Both the position numbers and the translations under genes were made by a program. The notes beneath the pieces were generated by a model, which was not told the origin of the DNA, did not search any database, and saw nothing but the letters and a program-made list of their open reading frames with translations. This document shows, piece by piece, positions 17,228 through 25,720 of a DNA stretch of 64,000 nucleotides. The stretch comes from Modicisalibacter muralis (GTDB lineage: Bacteria > Pseudomonadota > Gammaproteobacteria > Pseudomonadales > Halomonadaceae): positions 1-64,000 of the forward strand of contig NZ_FNGI01000002.1 in assembly GCF_900102945.1 (NCBI RefSeq), written 5' to 3'. Within the stretch, counting starts at the first letter, position 1; each line of letters begins with the position of its first letter.

Positions 17228-17242
17228 GCGCCAGCCTGGTGC
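17228..17242. promoter_or_regulatory. NtrC-like binding site
   Basis: GCGCCA-GCC-TGGTGC differs by one base from the GCACCA-N3-TGGTGC form of enteric NtrC sites. It lies about 110 bases upstream of the sigma-54 promoter, a normal activator distance. Confidence 0.6.
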
Positions 17243-17350
17243 ATAACCCAGCGCCACTGCACAGCGAGCGGTCGTTTCATCTGTCTACGGCAGCGTCACT
17301 GGCACGCAATTCACCATCAAGCCCATGAAATAACAGCGTTAAATACAGCC

Positions 17351-17367
17351 TTGGCACGCGGTTGGCT
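17351..17367 (+). promoter_or_regulatory. Sigma-54 (RpoN) promoter of the nasB-nirBD side
   Basis: TTGGCACG at 17351-17358, four bases, then TGGCT at 17363-17367. The -24 element is perfect and the -12 element has one mismatch to TTGCW, with the correct spacing of the GG and GC pairs. Confidence 0.7.
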
Positions 17368-17408
17368 TTGTTGGTGGAGAACATCGGTCAACCTGCGGAG
17401 GAAACGCC

Positions 17409-18647
17409 GTGCAGCCTCACGAACATCTGCTGATCGTCGGCAATGGCATGGCCGGGCATCGCTTGCTCGAAGCCCTGCTCAAACATGAGCACCGGCCGCG
17501 ACGGATCAGCGTGATTGGCGACGAGCGCACCCCAGCCTATAACCGCATTCTGCTATCGGGCTGGCTTGCCGGCGAAACCACGCGCGAGGCGCTGACCCTG
17601 CGTGATGCCGGTTGGTACGCCGAACAAGGCGTCGAGCTGATATTGGGTGAGCGGGTCAGCGAGATCGACCGCGGCCGCCAACGCGTGATCACCGATGGCG
17701 GTCACGAACTCGGCTACGACCGCCTGGTGCTGGCCACCGGCTCACGCCCGGCAATGCCCGACGTGCCGGGCATCGAACTCAGTGGCGTGCAGGGTTTTCG
17801 CGATCTCGATGATGCCAAGTCGCTGACCCGAGCCAGCCAGAGCGGTCGGCGCGCAGTGGTTGTCGGTGGCGGTCTGCTGGGGTTGGAAGCCGCCGAAGGG
17901 CTGCGTAAACGCGGCATGCAGGTCACGTTGTTGCAACGCGGCGAGCGGCTGATGAATCGACAGCTCGATTCCACGGCGGCAGAACTGCTGCGTCGTGAAC
18001 TCCGCCGTCGCGGCCTCGATATCGTCACCAACGCTCGACTGGCGAGCCTTGAAGACGACGGTCACGGTCATGTTCGTGCGGTGCATCTCGAAGACGGCCG
18101 CCGCTTCGCCGCCGACTGCGTGGTCATCGCCGCCGGCATCGCGCCCAATGCCGAGTTGGGCAAACAGGCCTGGCTTGCTAGCCACCATGGCGTAACGGTG
18201 GATGCCTGGCTGACCACCAGCGACCCGACGATCCACGCCCTCGGTGAGTGCTGCGAATTTCAAGGCCAGACCTACGGCCTGGTCGAGCCGATCTGGCGCC
18301 AGGTCGAGGTACTCGCCGCGCATCTATGCGGCGAACCCGGCGACGGCTACGTCGAACGGCCCAGCGCCAGCAAACTCAAGGTCAGCGGCATTTCGCTATA
18401 CGCCTTCGGCCCCACCGAGCCCGAAAGCGGCCACGAGGTACTGACCTACCACGACCCGCAACACGGCGACTATCGCCGCCTGCTGCTGCGCGACAACCGC
18501 ATTATCGGCGCCGTGCTCTACGGCGACACCGCCTTCGGTCCCTGGTATTTCGAACAGTCGCTCACCGGGCGCGATCTCGGTGCCTGCCGTCAGGCGCTGC
18601 TGTTCGGCGCCGGCGACGCCAAACCGCTCCTCGAGGAGGCCGCCTAG
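17409..18647 (+). CDS. nasB: NasB-like FAD/NAD-dependent electron-transfer subunit of nitrate reductase
   Basis: 412 residues. N-terminal FAD-binding IVGNGMAGHRLLEAL, central NAD-binding VVVGGGLLGLEAAEGL (about residues 154-169) and the ALGECCEF segment place it in the pyridine nucleotide-disulfide oxidoreductase family, close to the front half of NirB. Clustering with nasA and nirBD makes it the likely NAD(P)H dehydrogenase for assimilatory nitrate reductase. A GGAGG site precedes the GTG start. It is under the sigma-54 promoter. A rubredoxin or nitrite-reductase-like FAD enzyme is the alternative. Confidence 0.82.
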   Translation: MQPHEHLLIVGNGMAGHRLLEALLKHEHRPRRISVIGDERTPAYNRILLSGWLAGETTREALTLRDAGWYAEQGVELILGERVSEIDRGRQRVITDGGHELGYDRLVLATGSRPAMPDVPGIELSGVQGFRDLDDAKSLTRASQSGRRAVVVGGGLLGLEAAEGLRKRGMQVTLLQRGERLMNRQLDSTAAELLRRELRRRGLDIVTNARLASLEDDGHGHVRAVHLEDGRRFAADCVVIAAGIAPNAELGKQAWLASHHGVTVDAWLTTSDPTIHALGECCEFQGQTYGLVEPIWRQVEVLAAHLCGEPGDGYVERPSASKLKVSGISLYAFGPTEPESGHEVLTYHDPQHGDYRRLLLRDNRIIGAVLYGDTAFGPWYFEQSLTGRDLGACRQALLFGAGDAKPLLEEAA

Positions 18648-18674
18648 TTACGTGCCAAAGCGTTTTCATCGAGG

Positions 18675-18786
18675 CCCGAGGGCAGGTCGGCGCGAAGGTC
18701 ATTCGTCAGGAATGACGAATGTAGCGCCCAGGGAAGGGTTCACAGCGCCTTCGCAATGGTCCGGCACTCCGGGGTCTGCCCTCGGG
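18675..18786. repeat. Palindromic intergenic element between nasB and nirB
   Basis: An 11-base inverted repeat (CCCGAGGGCAG at 18675-18685, CTGCCCTCGGG at 18776-18786) encloses a perfect 9-bp hairpin, CATTCGTCA-GGAA-TGACGAATG at 18700-18721, itself flanked by GGCGC/GCGCC. The nested dyads resemble a REP/BIME- or MITE-like element, or a structured nirB leader. Confidence 0.5.
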
Positions 18787-18830
18787 ACCGCCTCTATTCA
18801 TCGCCGAAATTGGGACAGGAGTTCTTACCC

Positions 18831-21356
18831 ATGAGCAAACAACGTCTGATCGTCATCGGCAATGGCATGGTCGGCCACCATCTGGTCGAACAACTGATCG
18901 AGCGCAATGCCACCGTGGATTTCGAGATCGTGGTGTTCGGCGAGGAACGCCACCCGGCCTACGACCGCGTACATCTGTCGGAATATTTTGCCGGTCGCGA
19001 CGCCCAGTCGCTGGCGCTCGGCGAACCCGACTTCTATACGAATAACGCCGTCGACCTGCACCTCAACGAAGCGGTCATGCGCATCGATCGCGACGCCCGC
19101 GAGGTCGTCACCGAGCAAGGCAACTACCGCTACGACAATCTGGTGCTGGCCACCGGCTCCTACCCCTTCGTGCCGCCGATTCCCGGCAACGATCGCCCCA
19201 ACTGCCTGGTGTATCGCACCCTGGACGATCTGGATGCCATCCGCGAATCGGCAAAAACCGCCAATACCGGCGTGGTCGTGGGTGGCGGCCTGCTCGGGCT
19301 GGAAGCAGCCAACGCCCTGCGCGGCCTGAATCTGGACACCGCCGTGGTGGAGTTCGTGCCTCGGTTGATGCCCATGCAGGTCGACACCGAAGGTGGCGAG
19401 TTGCTGCGCGAGAAGATCGAAGCGCTCGGCGTTCAGGTGCTGACCGGCCGCGCCACGCAGCACATCGAGGATGGCCAGGCCAGTTTCCATCGCATGGTGT
19501 TCAGCGACGACAAGGTGCTGGAAACCGACCTGATCGTGTTCTCCGCCGGCATTCGCCCCCGCGACGAACTGGCTCGCGACTGCGGCCTGGAAATGGGCGA
19601 GCGCGGCGGTGTCGTCGTCGACGATCAATGCCGCACCAGCGATCCGGCGATTCTGGCCATCGGCGAAGTGGCGGTATGGAATGGCTCGTGCTTCGGCCTG
19701 GTCGGCCCCGGCTATCAAATGGCCAAGGCGGCGGTCGCCACGTTGATCTCCAAAGGGCAAGGCGAGAGCGAGCTGTCCTTCCAGGGTGCCGACATGAGCA
19801 CCAAGCTGAAGCTGCTGGGCGTGGACGTGGGCGCCATCGGCGACGCGCATGGCGATCAACGCCCCGGCACGCGGATGTACCGTTATCTCGATCAGATCAA
19901 GCAGCACTACCGCAAGCTGGTGGTCTCCAGCGATGGCAAGAAGCTGATCGGCGCGATGCTGGTAGGCGACAACAGCGTCTATGACACCTTGATGCAGTAT
20001 TACAGCAACGGCCTGGAGCTGCCCGAGCGACCCGAAAGCCTGATTCTGCCCGCCGCCGAGGGCGGTGCACCAACGCTGGGCGCCGATGCGTTGCCCGAGA
20101 CGGCGTCGATCTGCTCGTGCCATAACGTTACCAAGGGGGCAATTTGCGCGGCCATCGATGCCGGCGCCGCCGATCTCGGCGCGGTCAAGGGCGCAACCAA
20201 GGCCAGCACCGGCTGTGGCGGCTGCGCGGCGCTGCTCAAGAGCGTGGTTGATCACGAACTGGAGGCGCGTGGCGTCGAAGTCGACCCATCGATTTGCGAG
20301 CACTTCGCATATACCCGCCAGGAACTGTATTCGCTGGTGCGTGTTGAAGGCATCAAGACATTCTCGGCGCTGATCGAAAAACACGGCCGAGGCCCTTCAT
20401 CAGCCCCGAAACTTGGCTGCGATATCTGCAAGCCGGCGGTGGCGTCGATTCTCGCCTCATGCTTCAACGAGCCGATTACCGATGTCGCCCACGTGCCACT
20501 GCAGGACACCAACGACACCTTCATGGCCAACATGCAGAAAAACGGCACCTACTCGGTGGTACCGCGCATTCCCGGTGGCGAGATCACCCCCGAGAAGCTG
20601 ATCGTGCTCGGTGAGGTAGGCAGGAAATACCGCCTGTACACCAAGGTCACCGGTGGCCAGCGCATCGACCTGTTCGGCGCGCGCCTGGAAGACCTTCCCG
20701 ACATCTGGGGCGAACTGCTCGCCGCTGGCTTCGAGACCGGCCACGCCTACGCCAAGTCACTGCGCACGGTGAAGTCCTGCGTCGGCAGCACCTGGTGCCG
20801 CTACGGTGTGCAGGACAGCGTGGGCATGGCGATCCTGCTCGAGAACCGCTACAAGGGCCTGCGCTCGCCACACAAGCTCAAGCTCGCCGTTTCCGGCTGC
20901 ACCCGCGAGTGCGCCGAGGCGCAAAGCAAGGACGTCGGCGTGATCGCCACCGAGCACGGCTGGAATCTCTACGTCTGTGGCAACGGCGGCATGCGCCCAC
21001 GCCACGCCGAGCTGTTCGCCACCGACCTCGACGATGCCACGCTGATTCGCTACATCGACCGCTTCCTGATGTTCTACGTGCGCACCGCCGATCGCCTGCA
21101 ACGCACCTCGGTATGGCGCGAGAACCTCGAAGGCGGACTGGACACCCTCAAGGACGTGATCATCGACGACAGCCTCGGCCTGGCGGAAGAACTCGAAAGC
21201 CAGATGCGCACGGTGATCGATAATTATCACTGCGAATGGGCCAATGCACTGGATGACCCCGACAAACTCAAGCGCTTTCGCAGCTTCGTCAACGACGGGC
21301 GGCCCGACCCGGATATTATCGTTACCGAAGAACGTGGCCAATTGAGGCCAGCCTAG
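18831..21356 (+). CDS. nirB: Nitrite reductase (NAD(P)H) large subunit
   Basis: 841 residues from MSKQRLIVIGNGMVGHH, with AGGAG about 10 bases upstream. Domains in order: FAD- and NAD-binding (residues 1-320; VVGGGLLGLEAANAL), two BFD-like [2Fe-2S] stretches (ICSCHNVTKGAIC and CGGCAAL near 425-470; LGCDICKP near 525), then the ferredoxin-like half and the siroheme/[4Fe-4S] domain with TVKSCVGSTWCRYG and SGCTRECAEA. It reduces nitrite to ammonium in the cytoplasm with NirD, using siroheme from the CobA route. Confidence 0.95.
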   Translation: MSKQRLIVIGNGMVGHHLVEQLIERNATVDFEIVVFGEERHPAYDRVHLSEYFAGRDAQSLALGEPDFYTNNAVDLHLNEAVMRIDRDAREVVTEQGNYRYDNLVLATGSYPFVPPIPGNDRPNCLVYRTLDDLDAIRESAKTANTGVVVGGGLLGLEAANALRGLNLDTAVVEFVPRLMPMQVDTEGGELLREKIEALGVQVLTGRATQHIEDGQASFHRMVFSDDKVLETDLIVFSAGIRPRDELARDCGLEMGERGGVVVDDQCRTSDPAILAIGEVAVWNGSCFGLVGPGYQMAKAAVATLISKGQGESELSFQGADMSTKLKLLGVDVGAIGDAHGDQRPGTRMYRYLDQIKQHYRKLVVSSDGKKLIGAMLVGDNSVYDTLMQYYSNGLELPERPESLILPAAEGGAPTLGADALPETASICSCHNVTKGAICAAIDAGAADLGAVKGATKASTGCGGCAALLKSVVDHELEARGVEVDPSICEHFAYTRQELYSLVRVEGIKTFSALIEKHGRGPSSAPKLGCDICKPAVASILASCFNEPITDVAHVPLQDTNDTFMANMQKNGTYSVVPRIPGGEITPEKLIVLGEVGRKYRLYTKVTGGQRIDLFGARLEDLPDIWGELLAAGFETGHAYAKSLRTVKSCVGSTWCRYGVQDSVGMAILLENRYKGLRSPHKLKLAVSGCTRECAEAQSKDVGVIATEHGWNLYVCGNGGMRPRHAELFATDLDDATLIRYIDRFLMFYVRTADRLQRTSVWRENLEGGLDTLKDVIIDDSLGLAEELESQMRTVIDNYHCEWANALDDPDKLKRFRSFVNDGRPDPDIIVTEERGQLRPA

Positions 21357-21368
21357 GAGAATGATTTC

Positions 21369-21821
21369 ATGAGCACGGCAATGGCATTCAAACGTGATAC
21401 CGAAGTGACCTGGCGGCAGATCTGCACCAGCGCCGATCTGGTCGCGCATTCCGGCGTGGCGGCGTGGCTGGAAACCGGGGATGGAAGCACTCAAATCGCC
21501 CTGTTCTATTTACCCAGCCCAAACACGCCGGAGCTTTCCACCGGCCCGAACACGCCGGAGCTACCCAGCCATGCGGGCGAGCTGTACGCCGTGGACAATC
21601 ACGACCCCTTCTCAGGCGCCAACGTCATCGCGCGCGGCATCGTCGGCGATGTAAAGGGCGAGCCGGTCATCGCCTCACCGCTTTACAAGCAGCACTTCCG
21701 GCTAAGCGATGGCGTCTGCATGGAGGATTCGCAGACGCGCCTGCGCCACTGGCCAGCGCGTTTCGATGGCGACCGGGTAATGATCGCCATCGCTGCAGCG
21801 GCGGTTTTGGGCCGCATATAA
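21369..21821 (+). CDS. nirD: Nitrite reductase small subunit with internal repeat
   Basis: 150 residues with a Rieske-like fold; NirD proteins usually lack the Rieske cluster ligands. The core GELYAVDNHDPFSGANVIARGIVG...PLYKQHFRLSDG is clear. The protein is unusual in a duplicated PNTPELSTG/PNTPELPSH segment (about residues 51-67), produced by a 27-base tandem repeat, inserted before the GELYAVDNHD motif. The C-terminus (AAAAVLGRI) is made by the first copy of a separate 19-base repeat that continues after the stop. It follows nirB by 12 bases. Confidence 0.9.
   Translation: MSTAMAFKRDTEVTWRQICTSADLVAHSGVAAWLETGDGSTQIALFYLPSPNTPELSTGPNTPELPSHAGELYAVDNHDPFSGANVIARGIVGDVKGEPVIASPLYKQHFRLSDGVCMEDSQTRLRHWPARFDGDRVMIAIAAAAVLGRI
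21518..21562 (+). repeat. 27-base tandem repeat inside nirD
   Basis: CCCAAACACGCCGGAGCT at 21518-21535 recurs with one change at 21545-21562, period 27. It encodes PNTPEL twice in frame. Confidence 0.8.
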
Positions 21822-21871
21822 GCGGCGGCATCGGGCCGCATCGAGGAAACAACGGCGGCATCGGGCCGCAT
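21799..21871 (+). repeat. Three copies of a 19-base repeat at the nirD 3' end
   Basis: CGGCGGCATCGGGCCGCAT occurs exactly at 21823-21841 and 21853-21871, with a variant copy (four changes) at 21799-21817. Each unit has GCGGC/GCCGC arms and can form a small hairpin. The array spans the nirD stop codon and ends 10 bases before the convergent TRAP gene. Confidence 0.75.
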
Positions 21872-21881
21872 TGAGCGGCTA

Positions 21882-23978
21882 TCAGGCTGGTCGTTCATTG
21901 CGCGAATAGCTGTTCTTGCCGAATAGTGAAGAAGGCCCACCGCCGGCGATGGAGCGGTGGCGGTGATAAAGAAAAACCAGTATTAGCAGAACCATGCCGG
22001 GGATGTCGGTCATTAGCCCCGGCTTGATCATCGCCAGCGAACAGCCCAGTACCAGCACACGCTCCAACCAATGCATGCGCGTGACCATATAGCCCTGTAT
22101 CGCGATAACGAAGGCCAATATGCCGACCGTTGCCGTGAAGACGACCCAGGCACCGTTGTACCAACTGCCCACGTCGATCAATAGTAGCTGGGGGTTGAAG
22201 AAGAACATGAACGGCAGAATCGCCGTGCGCATGTCGTAAGTGAACGCCTGGACGCCGGTGCGTATCGGGTCGGCCCGGGAAATGGCCGAAGCCGCATACG
22301 CCGCCAGCCCCACCGGCGGGGTGTCATCAGCGAGAATACCGAAATAGAACACGAATAGATGGATGGCGACCATCGGCACGGCGATGCCGGAGTCGGCCGC
22401 CAGGCTGGCGATCACCGGCGCCACCAGCGCCGCCATGACGATGTAATTGGCGGTGGTCGGCAGCCCGATACCCAGGATCAACGAAGCGATCGCCGAGAAA
22501 ATCAGCACCAGCCAGATATTGCCGAAGGATACGACACCAATGACTTCGGTCAGGCCATAGCCCAGATTGGTCATGGTGACCATGCCGACGATAATCCCCG
22601 CGGCGCCCGTGGCAATCGCGATGGTGGTCATGTTGCGCGCGCCCATCTCGAAGCCCTGGAAGACCTCCTTGCAACCTTTCCATAGCCCGGAGGCAAGGCC
22701 GGCAGCGCCGCTGTCACGCACACCGCGCCAGGCCTCCTGGATCAGGATCAGCGCGATCAGCATGGCGATGGCATTGAGCGCGCTGCGCTCCGGGGTGAGC
22801 TGGATCCACATCAGTTCGTAGAGCAGGAAGACCACCGGAATCAGGTAATGGATGCCCTTCATGAAAGTCGGCCAGAATGGCGGCAGATCGGCCTTGGGCA
22901 TGCCCGCTAGGTTCATCTTTAACGCTTCCATATGCACCATGAACAGCAGACCCAGATAGGACAGCAGCGCGGGCACGATGGCGTAGATGATGAGCTGGGA
23001 GTATGGAATATTCAGAAAGGTCGCCATGATGAAAGCCGCCGCGCCCATGATCGGTGGCATCAACTGGCCATTGGTCGAGGCCGCGCATTCGACCGCGCCG
23101 GCCTTGATCGGCGGGTAGCCGACCCTCCTCATCAGCGGGATGGTGAATGTCCCGGTGGTCACGGTATTGGCGGTCGACGAGCCGGAGACAACCCCGGTCA
23201 GCAGGCTCGCTACCACCGCCGCCTTGGCCGGCCCGCCACGGTACGAGCCCAAGCCGCTGTAGGCCAGGTCGACGAAATATTGCCCCGCGCCGGCGCGGTC
23301 CAGCAGCGCACCGAACAGCACGAACAGAAACACGAAGGTCGCCGATACCTGAATCGGCGTGCCCCAGATGCCCTCGGTGGAAATGTACAGTTGCTGAATG
23401 ATCTGCTGCCAGTCGTAGCCGTTATGCAGAAAAATGACATCGGGCGGAGTCAACGGAATGATGCCGGCCGGGCCGGTGATGCCATACAGAATGACGATGC
23501 CGGCGATGATCGGCAGCGCAATGCCGACGATGCGCGTGGCCGCGATCGCCAGCGTAATCATGAGTATCGTGCCCACCCATATGTCGCGCGTGATGGGCAA
23601 GCCGCCTTGAACCGCGACCAGGTTGTAGTAGTTGACGACGATATACAGCGACGACGCGACACCGGCGATGGCCAGCAGCCAATCGCTCCAGGGGATACGC
23701 TCGGTGGGCCCCTTGGATGTCGGATAGGCCAGAAACGCCAGGGCAAAACCGAAGGCCAGGTGAATGGCGCCGACCTTCTGCGGGCTGATAGAGCCGAAAT
23801 AGGTCGCGTAAAGCTGGAATACGCTCCAACTCACCGCAATCAGGATCAGCAGCCAGCGCAACCACTGCTGACGCGGCGCACGCGCACCGACATCGGCCGC
23901 GTCGACGATTCGCTGGGCCTCGGCTTTCTCCTCATCGGTCGCTTTACCAGTATCGTTATCGCTTGACTGATCGGCCAT
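21882..23978 (-). CDS. TRAP transporter fused permease (TAXI-type, 4TM-12TM)
   Basis: 698 residues. An acidic cytoplasmic leader of about 40 residues is followed by around 17-19 hydrophobic segments. The small and large TRAP membrane subunits are joined in one chain, as is normal for TAXI systems; motifs include VVSGSSTANTVTTGTFTIPLM, ECAASTNGQLMPPIMGAAAF and ILADDTPPVGLAAYAASAI. It imports an organic anion by ion gradient with the binding protein encoded just upstream. The substrate is unknown. Confidence 0.92.
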   Translation of the reverse strand: MADQSSDNDTGKATDEEKAEAQRIVDAADVGARAPRQQWLRWLLILIAVSWSVFQLYATYFGSISPQKVGAIHLAFGFALAFLAYPTSKGPTERIPWSDWLLAIAGVASSLYIVVNYYNLVAVQGGLPITRDIWVGTILMITLAIAATRIVGIALPIIAGIVILYGITGPAGIIPLTPPDVIFLHNGYDWQQIIQQLYISTEGIWGTPIQVSATFVFLFVLFGALLDRAGAGQYFVDLAYSGLGSYRGGPAKAAVVASLLTGVVSGSSTANTVTTGTFTIPLMRRVGYPPIKAGAVECAASTNGQLMPPIMGAAAFIMATFLNIPYSQLIIYAIVPALLSYLGLLFMVHMEALKMNLAGMPKADLPPFWPTFMKGIHYLIPVVFLLYELMWIQLTPERSALNAIAMLIALILIQEAWRGVRDSGAAGLASGLWKGCKEVFQGFEMGARNMTTIAIATGAAGIIVGMVTMTNLGYGLTEVIGVVSFGNIWLVLIFSAIASLILGIGLPTTANYIVMAALVAPVIASLAADSGIAVPMVAIHLFVFYFGILADDTPPVGLAAYAASAISRADPIRTGVQAFTYDMRTAILPFMFFFNPQLLLIDVGSWYNGAWVVFTATVGILAFVIAIQGYMVTRMHWLERVLVLGCSLAMIKPGLMTDIPGMVLLILVFLYHRHRSIAGGGPSSLFGKNSYSRNERPA

Positions 23979-24031
23979 CGACCACTGCTCCCCTACCCTA
24001 TGTCACGGTTTCGGGACCGCTCACGCAAATC

Positions 24032-24060
24032 GTCGGACCCCGGAATGACCGGGGCCCGAC
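24032..24060. other. Intercistronic stem-loop in the TRAP operon
   Basis: GTCGG-A-CCCCGG-AATGA-CCGGGG-C-CCGAC forms an 11-bp stem with one mismatch between the TAXI gene stop and the permease start. There is no T run on the minus strand, so it is more likely to protect the binding-protein mRNA than to end transcription. Confidence 0.5.
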
Positions 24061-24073
24061 AGGTCGGAACTGA

Positions 24074-25090
24074 CTATTCAGATGTTGATTTGGGTGGCAT
24101 CAGGTCGCTGGGAACCTCGATACCCTGCTCCTTGTAGAACTTCACCGCACCGGCATGCAGGGGGATGGACATGCCTTCGATGGCGTTTTCCACGGTGAAG
24201 TACTTTTCCAGATTGGGGTTCTGCACGTCACTGTAGAAGGCGTCCAGCTTCTTGTTGAAGATCGTGTTCATGAACGTATAGACGTCGTCCTCGGACATCT
24301 CGGACGAGGCAGCGAGCATGGCCTTCAAGGTCACCGTCTGTACGTCTTCATCGACGCCGGGATAGGTGCCGGCGGGAATCGTGAACGGCGTATAGAACGC
24401 ATACTCCTCCTGGAGCTGGTTGAGCTGCTCCTCGGTGATCGACACGACCGTGATCGGCGCGGTCTGCGCCGCCTCGACGATCGCCGCCGAACCCAGCCCG
24501 ACGGTGTAGAACATTGCGGCGATCTGGTCGTCGCGCAGCAGACCCACGGCGTTACCTGAGCTGCCGCGTACCGCCGTCTGCAGGTCATCGAAGGTCAAGT
24601 CGAAGGCGCCCATGATGTTCTTGGCGTCCTGCTCGGTGCCCGAGCCCACGTCACCGACATACACACGCTTGCCGGCCAGATCGGCCACGCTCTCGATACC
24701 GGCGTCCGAGCGCGCCAGAATGTGAATGGCCTCCGGATATAGTCCGACCAGGCCACGCAGGTTCTCGATCTTGTTGTCCTTGAATGCCTCCACGCCGGTA
24801 CCGTTGTAAGCGTAATAGGCAATGTTGTTCTGCATCATGCCCATCTGCATCGAGCCCTCGCCGATGGCATTGGCATTGAATACCGAGGCCCCGGTGGAGC
24901 GAGCATTGGCCCGCAGACCGACATCGGCATCGTTGAGAATATTGGCGATGCCCACCGCAGTCGGGTAATACAAGCCGGACGTGGAGCCCGAGCCGATAGT
25001 AATGAATGAGGATTGAGCCCAGGCCATTGCCGTCGTCAAGGCCAGGCCGCAGCTTACCGCCAGGATGCGTTTGCCGAGTTTCAAACTCAT
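24074..25090 (-). CDS. TAXI-family TRAP transporter solute-binding protein
   Basis: 338 residues from MSLKLGKRI; a longer form would need a GTG start. A signal peptide ends at AMAWA (about residue 25). The TAXI hallmark follows directly: FITIGSGSTSGLYYPTAVGIANIL. It captures the substrate in the periplasm for the fused permease. Being first in the operon fits its need for higher expression. Confidence 0.92.
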   Translation of the reverse strand: MSLKLGKRILAVSCGLALTTAMAWAQSSFITIGSGSTSGLYYPTAVGIANILNDADVGLRANARSTGASVFNANAIGEGSMQMGMMQNNIAYYAYNGTGVEAFKDNKIENLRGLVGLYPEAIHILARSDAGIESVADLAGKRVYVGDVGSGTEQDAKNIMGAFDLTFDDLQTAVRGSSGNAVGLLRDDQIAAMFYTVGLGSAAIVEAAQTAPITVVSITEEQLNQLQEEYAFYTPFTIPAGTYPGVDEDVQTVTLKAMLAASSEMSEDDVYTFMNTIFNKKLDAFYSDVQNPNLEKYFTVENAIEGMSIPLHAGAVKFYKEQGIEVPSDLMPPKSTSE

Positions 25091-25238
25091 TTCAGTTTCC
25101 CCTCGTGATTGTCTAAACACCGCTGTTTTTCAGGGTAAATCGGTGCTTCTTTTTAAACCTAACAGCGATAGCCGGAAACGCAAATGCGCTTGCGCTATAG
25201 CCCCCTGAGAATAGCCACCGGAACCGTCCGCCCGACTC

Positions 25239-25274
25239 GGCTATATTCTGTATAGCCTAGACGGCGAATCTAGG
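25239..25274. promoter_or_regulatory. Two adjoining dyads upstream of the metallothionein gene
   Basis: GGCTATA-TTCTG-TATAGCC (25239-25257) shares its end with CCTAG-N9-CTAGG (25256-25274). Either may be an operator; a metal-sensing ArsR/SmtB- or MerR-type repressor would fit the gene, but no such regulator is encoded nearby. Confidence 0.4.
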
Positions 25275-25317
25275 CTGCGAATGCACCATCGTTTGCTCAG
25301 GGAAAAAGGAGAGATCA

Positions 25318-25497
25318 ATGGAAGAACGTACCTGCGCCTGCACCTATTGCGATTGCAAGGTGCCTGAAACCGCGGTACCGGTCGGCGACAAGTACTACTG
25401 CTGCGAGGCTTGCGCCACCGCGCACCCGGACCGGCAGCCGTGCCAGAACCCCGACTGCGATTGTCACAAGCACGGCTGGGGTGGTATCAAGACCTGA
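25318..25497 (+). CDS. Bacterial metallothionein (SmtA/BmtA type)
   Basis: 59 residues with ten Cys in the bacterial metallothionein arrangement: CACTYCDC near the start, YYCCEACATAH in the middle and CQNPDCDCHKHG at the end, plus His residues as extra ligands. It binds zinc, cadmium or copper in the cytoplasm. AAGGAGAG precedes the ATG. The gene is divergent from the TRAP operon. It is short enough to be skipped by length-filtered gene callers, but the Cys pattern is diagnostic. Confidence 0.9.
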   Translation: MEERTCACTYCDCKVPETAVPVGDKYYCCEACATAHPDRQPCQNPDCDCHKHGWGGIKT

Positions 25498-25720
25498 ACC
25501 GATGTCAACCGTGGAAACGATCGCTGGCATTCTTCGCAAGGACGGTTCATCTTCAAAATGTCATGACTGTCCATTCATTCACCGCTTACAGGAGCCCACC
25601 GACCACCGACACGCACCAGAGAGGCGACGCTGAGCCACCAGCGCAGAGATAACGTCACAGCCCTGTCATCTTTCGCTGCCAGCGTCGACATCGCCGTTAC
25701 TTCAAGGAGTGCTTCCGCCG

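Larger units (their letters stand above)
17096..17408. other. Divergent control region between nasA and nasB-like gene
   Basis: About 315 bases without a gene. It holds an NtrC-like site (17228-17242), a sigma-54 promoter facing right (17351-17367) and an AT-rich patch near 17150-17185. I found no equally good sigma-54 promoter for nasA. Confidence 0.6.

Noticed and set aside
18648-18830. A known riboswitch or ANTAR-type leader upstream of nirB
   Set aside because: The palindromes do not match a leader architecture I can name, and no nasT/nasR-type gene is in the window.
18825-20384. A 519-codon open frame on the minus strand opposite nirB
   Set aside because: It is wholly antisense to a clearly functional gene, has low-complexity His/Gly/Ala-rich translation, and is typical of GC-rich antisense frames.
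24032-24060. Rho-independent terminator in the TRAP operon
   Set aside because: There is no U run on the coding strand, so it is listed only as an intercistronic stem-loop.
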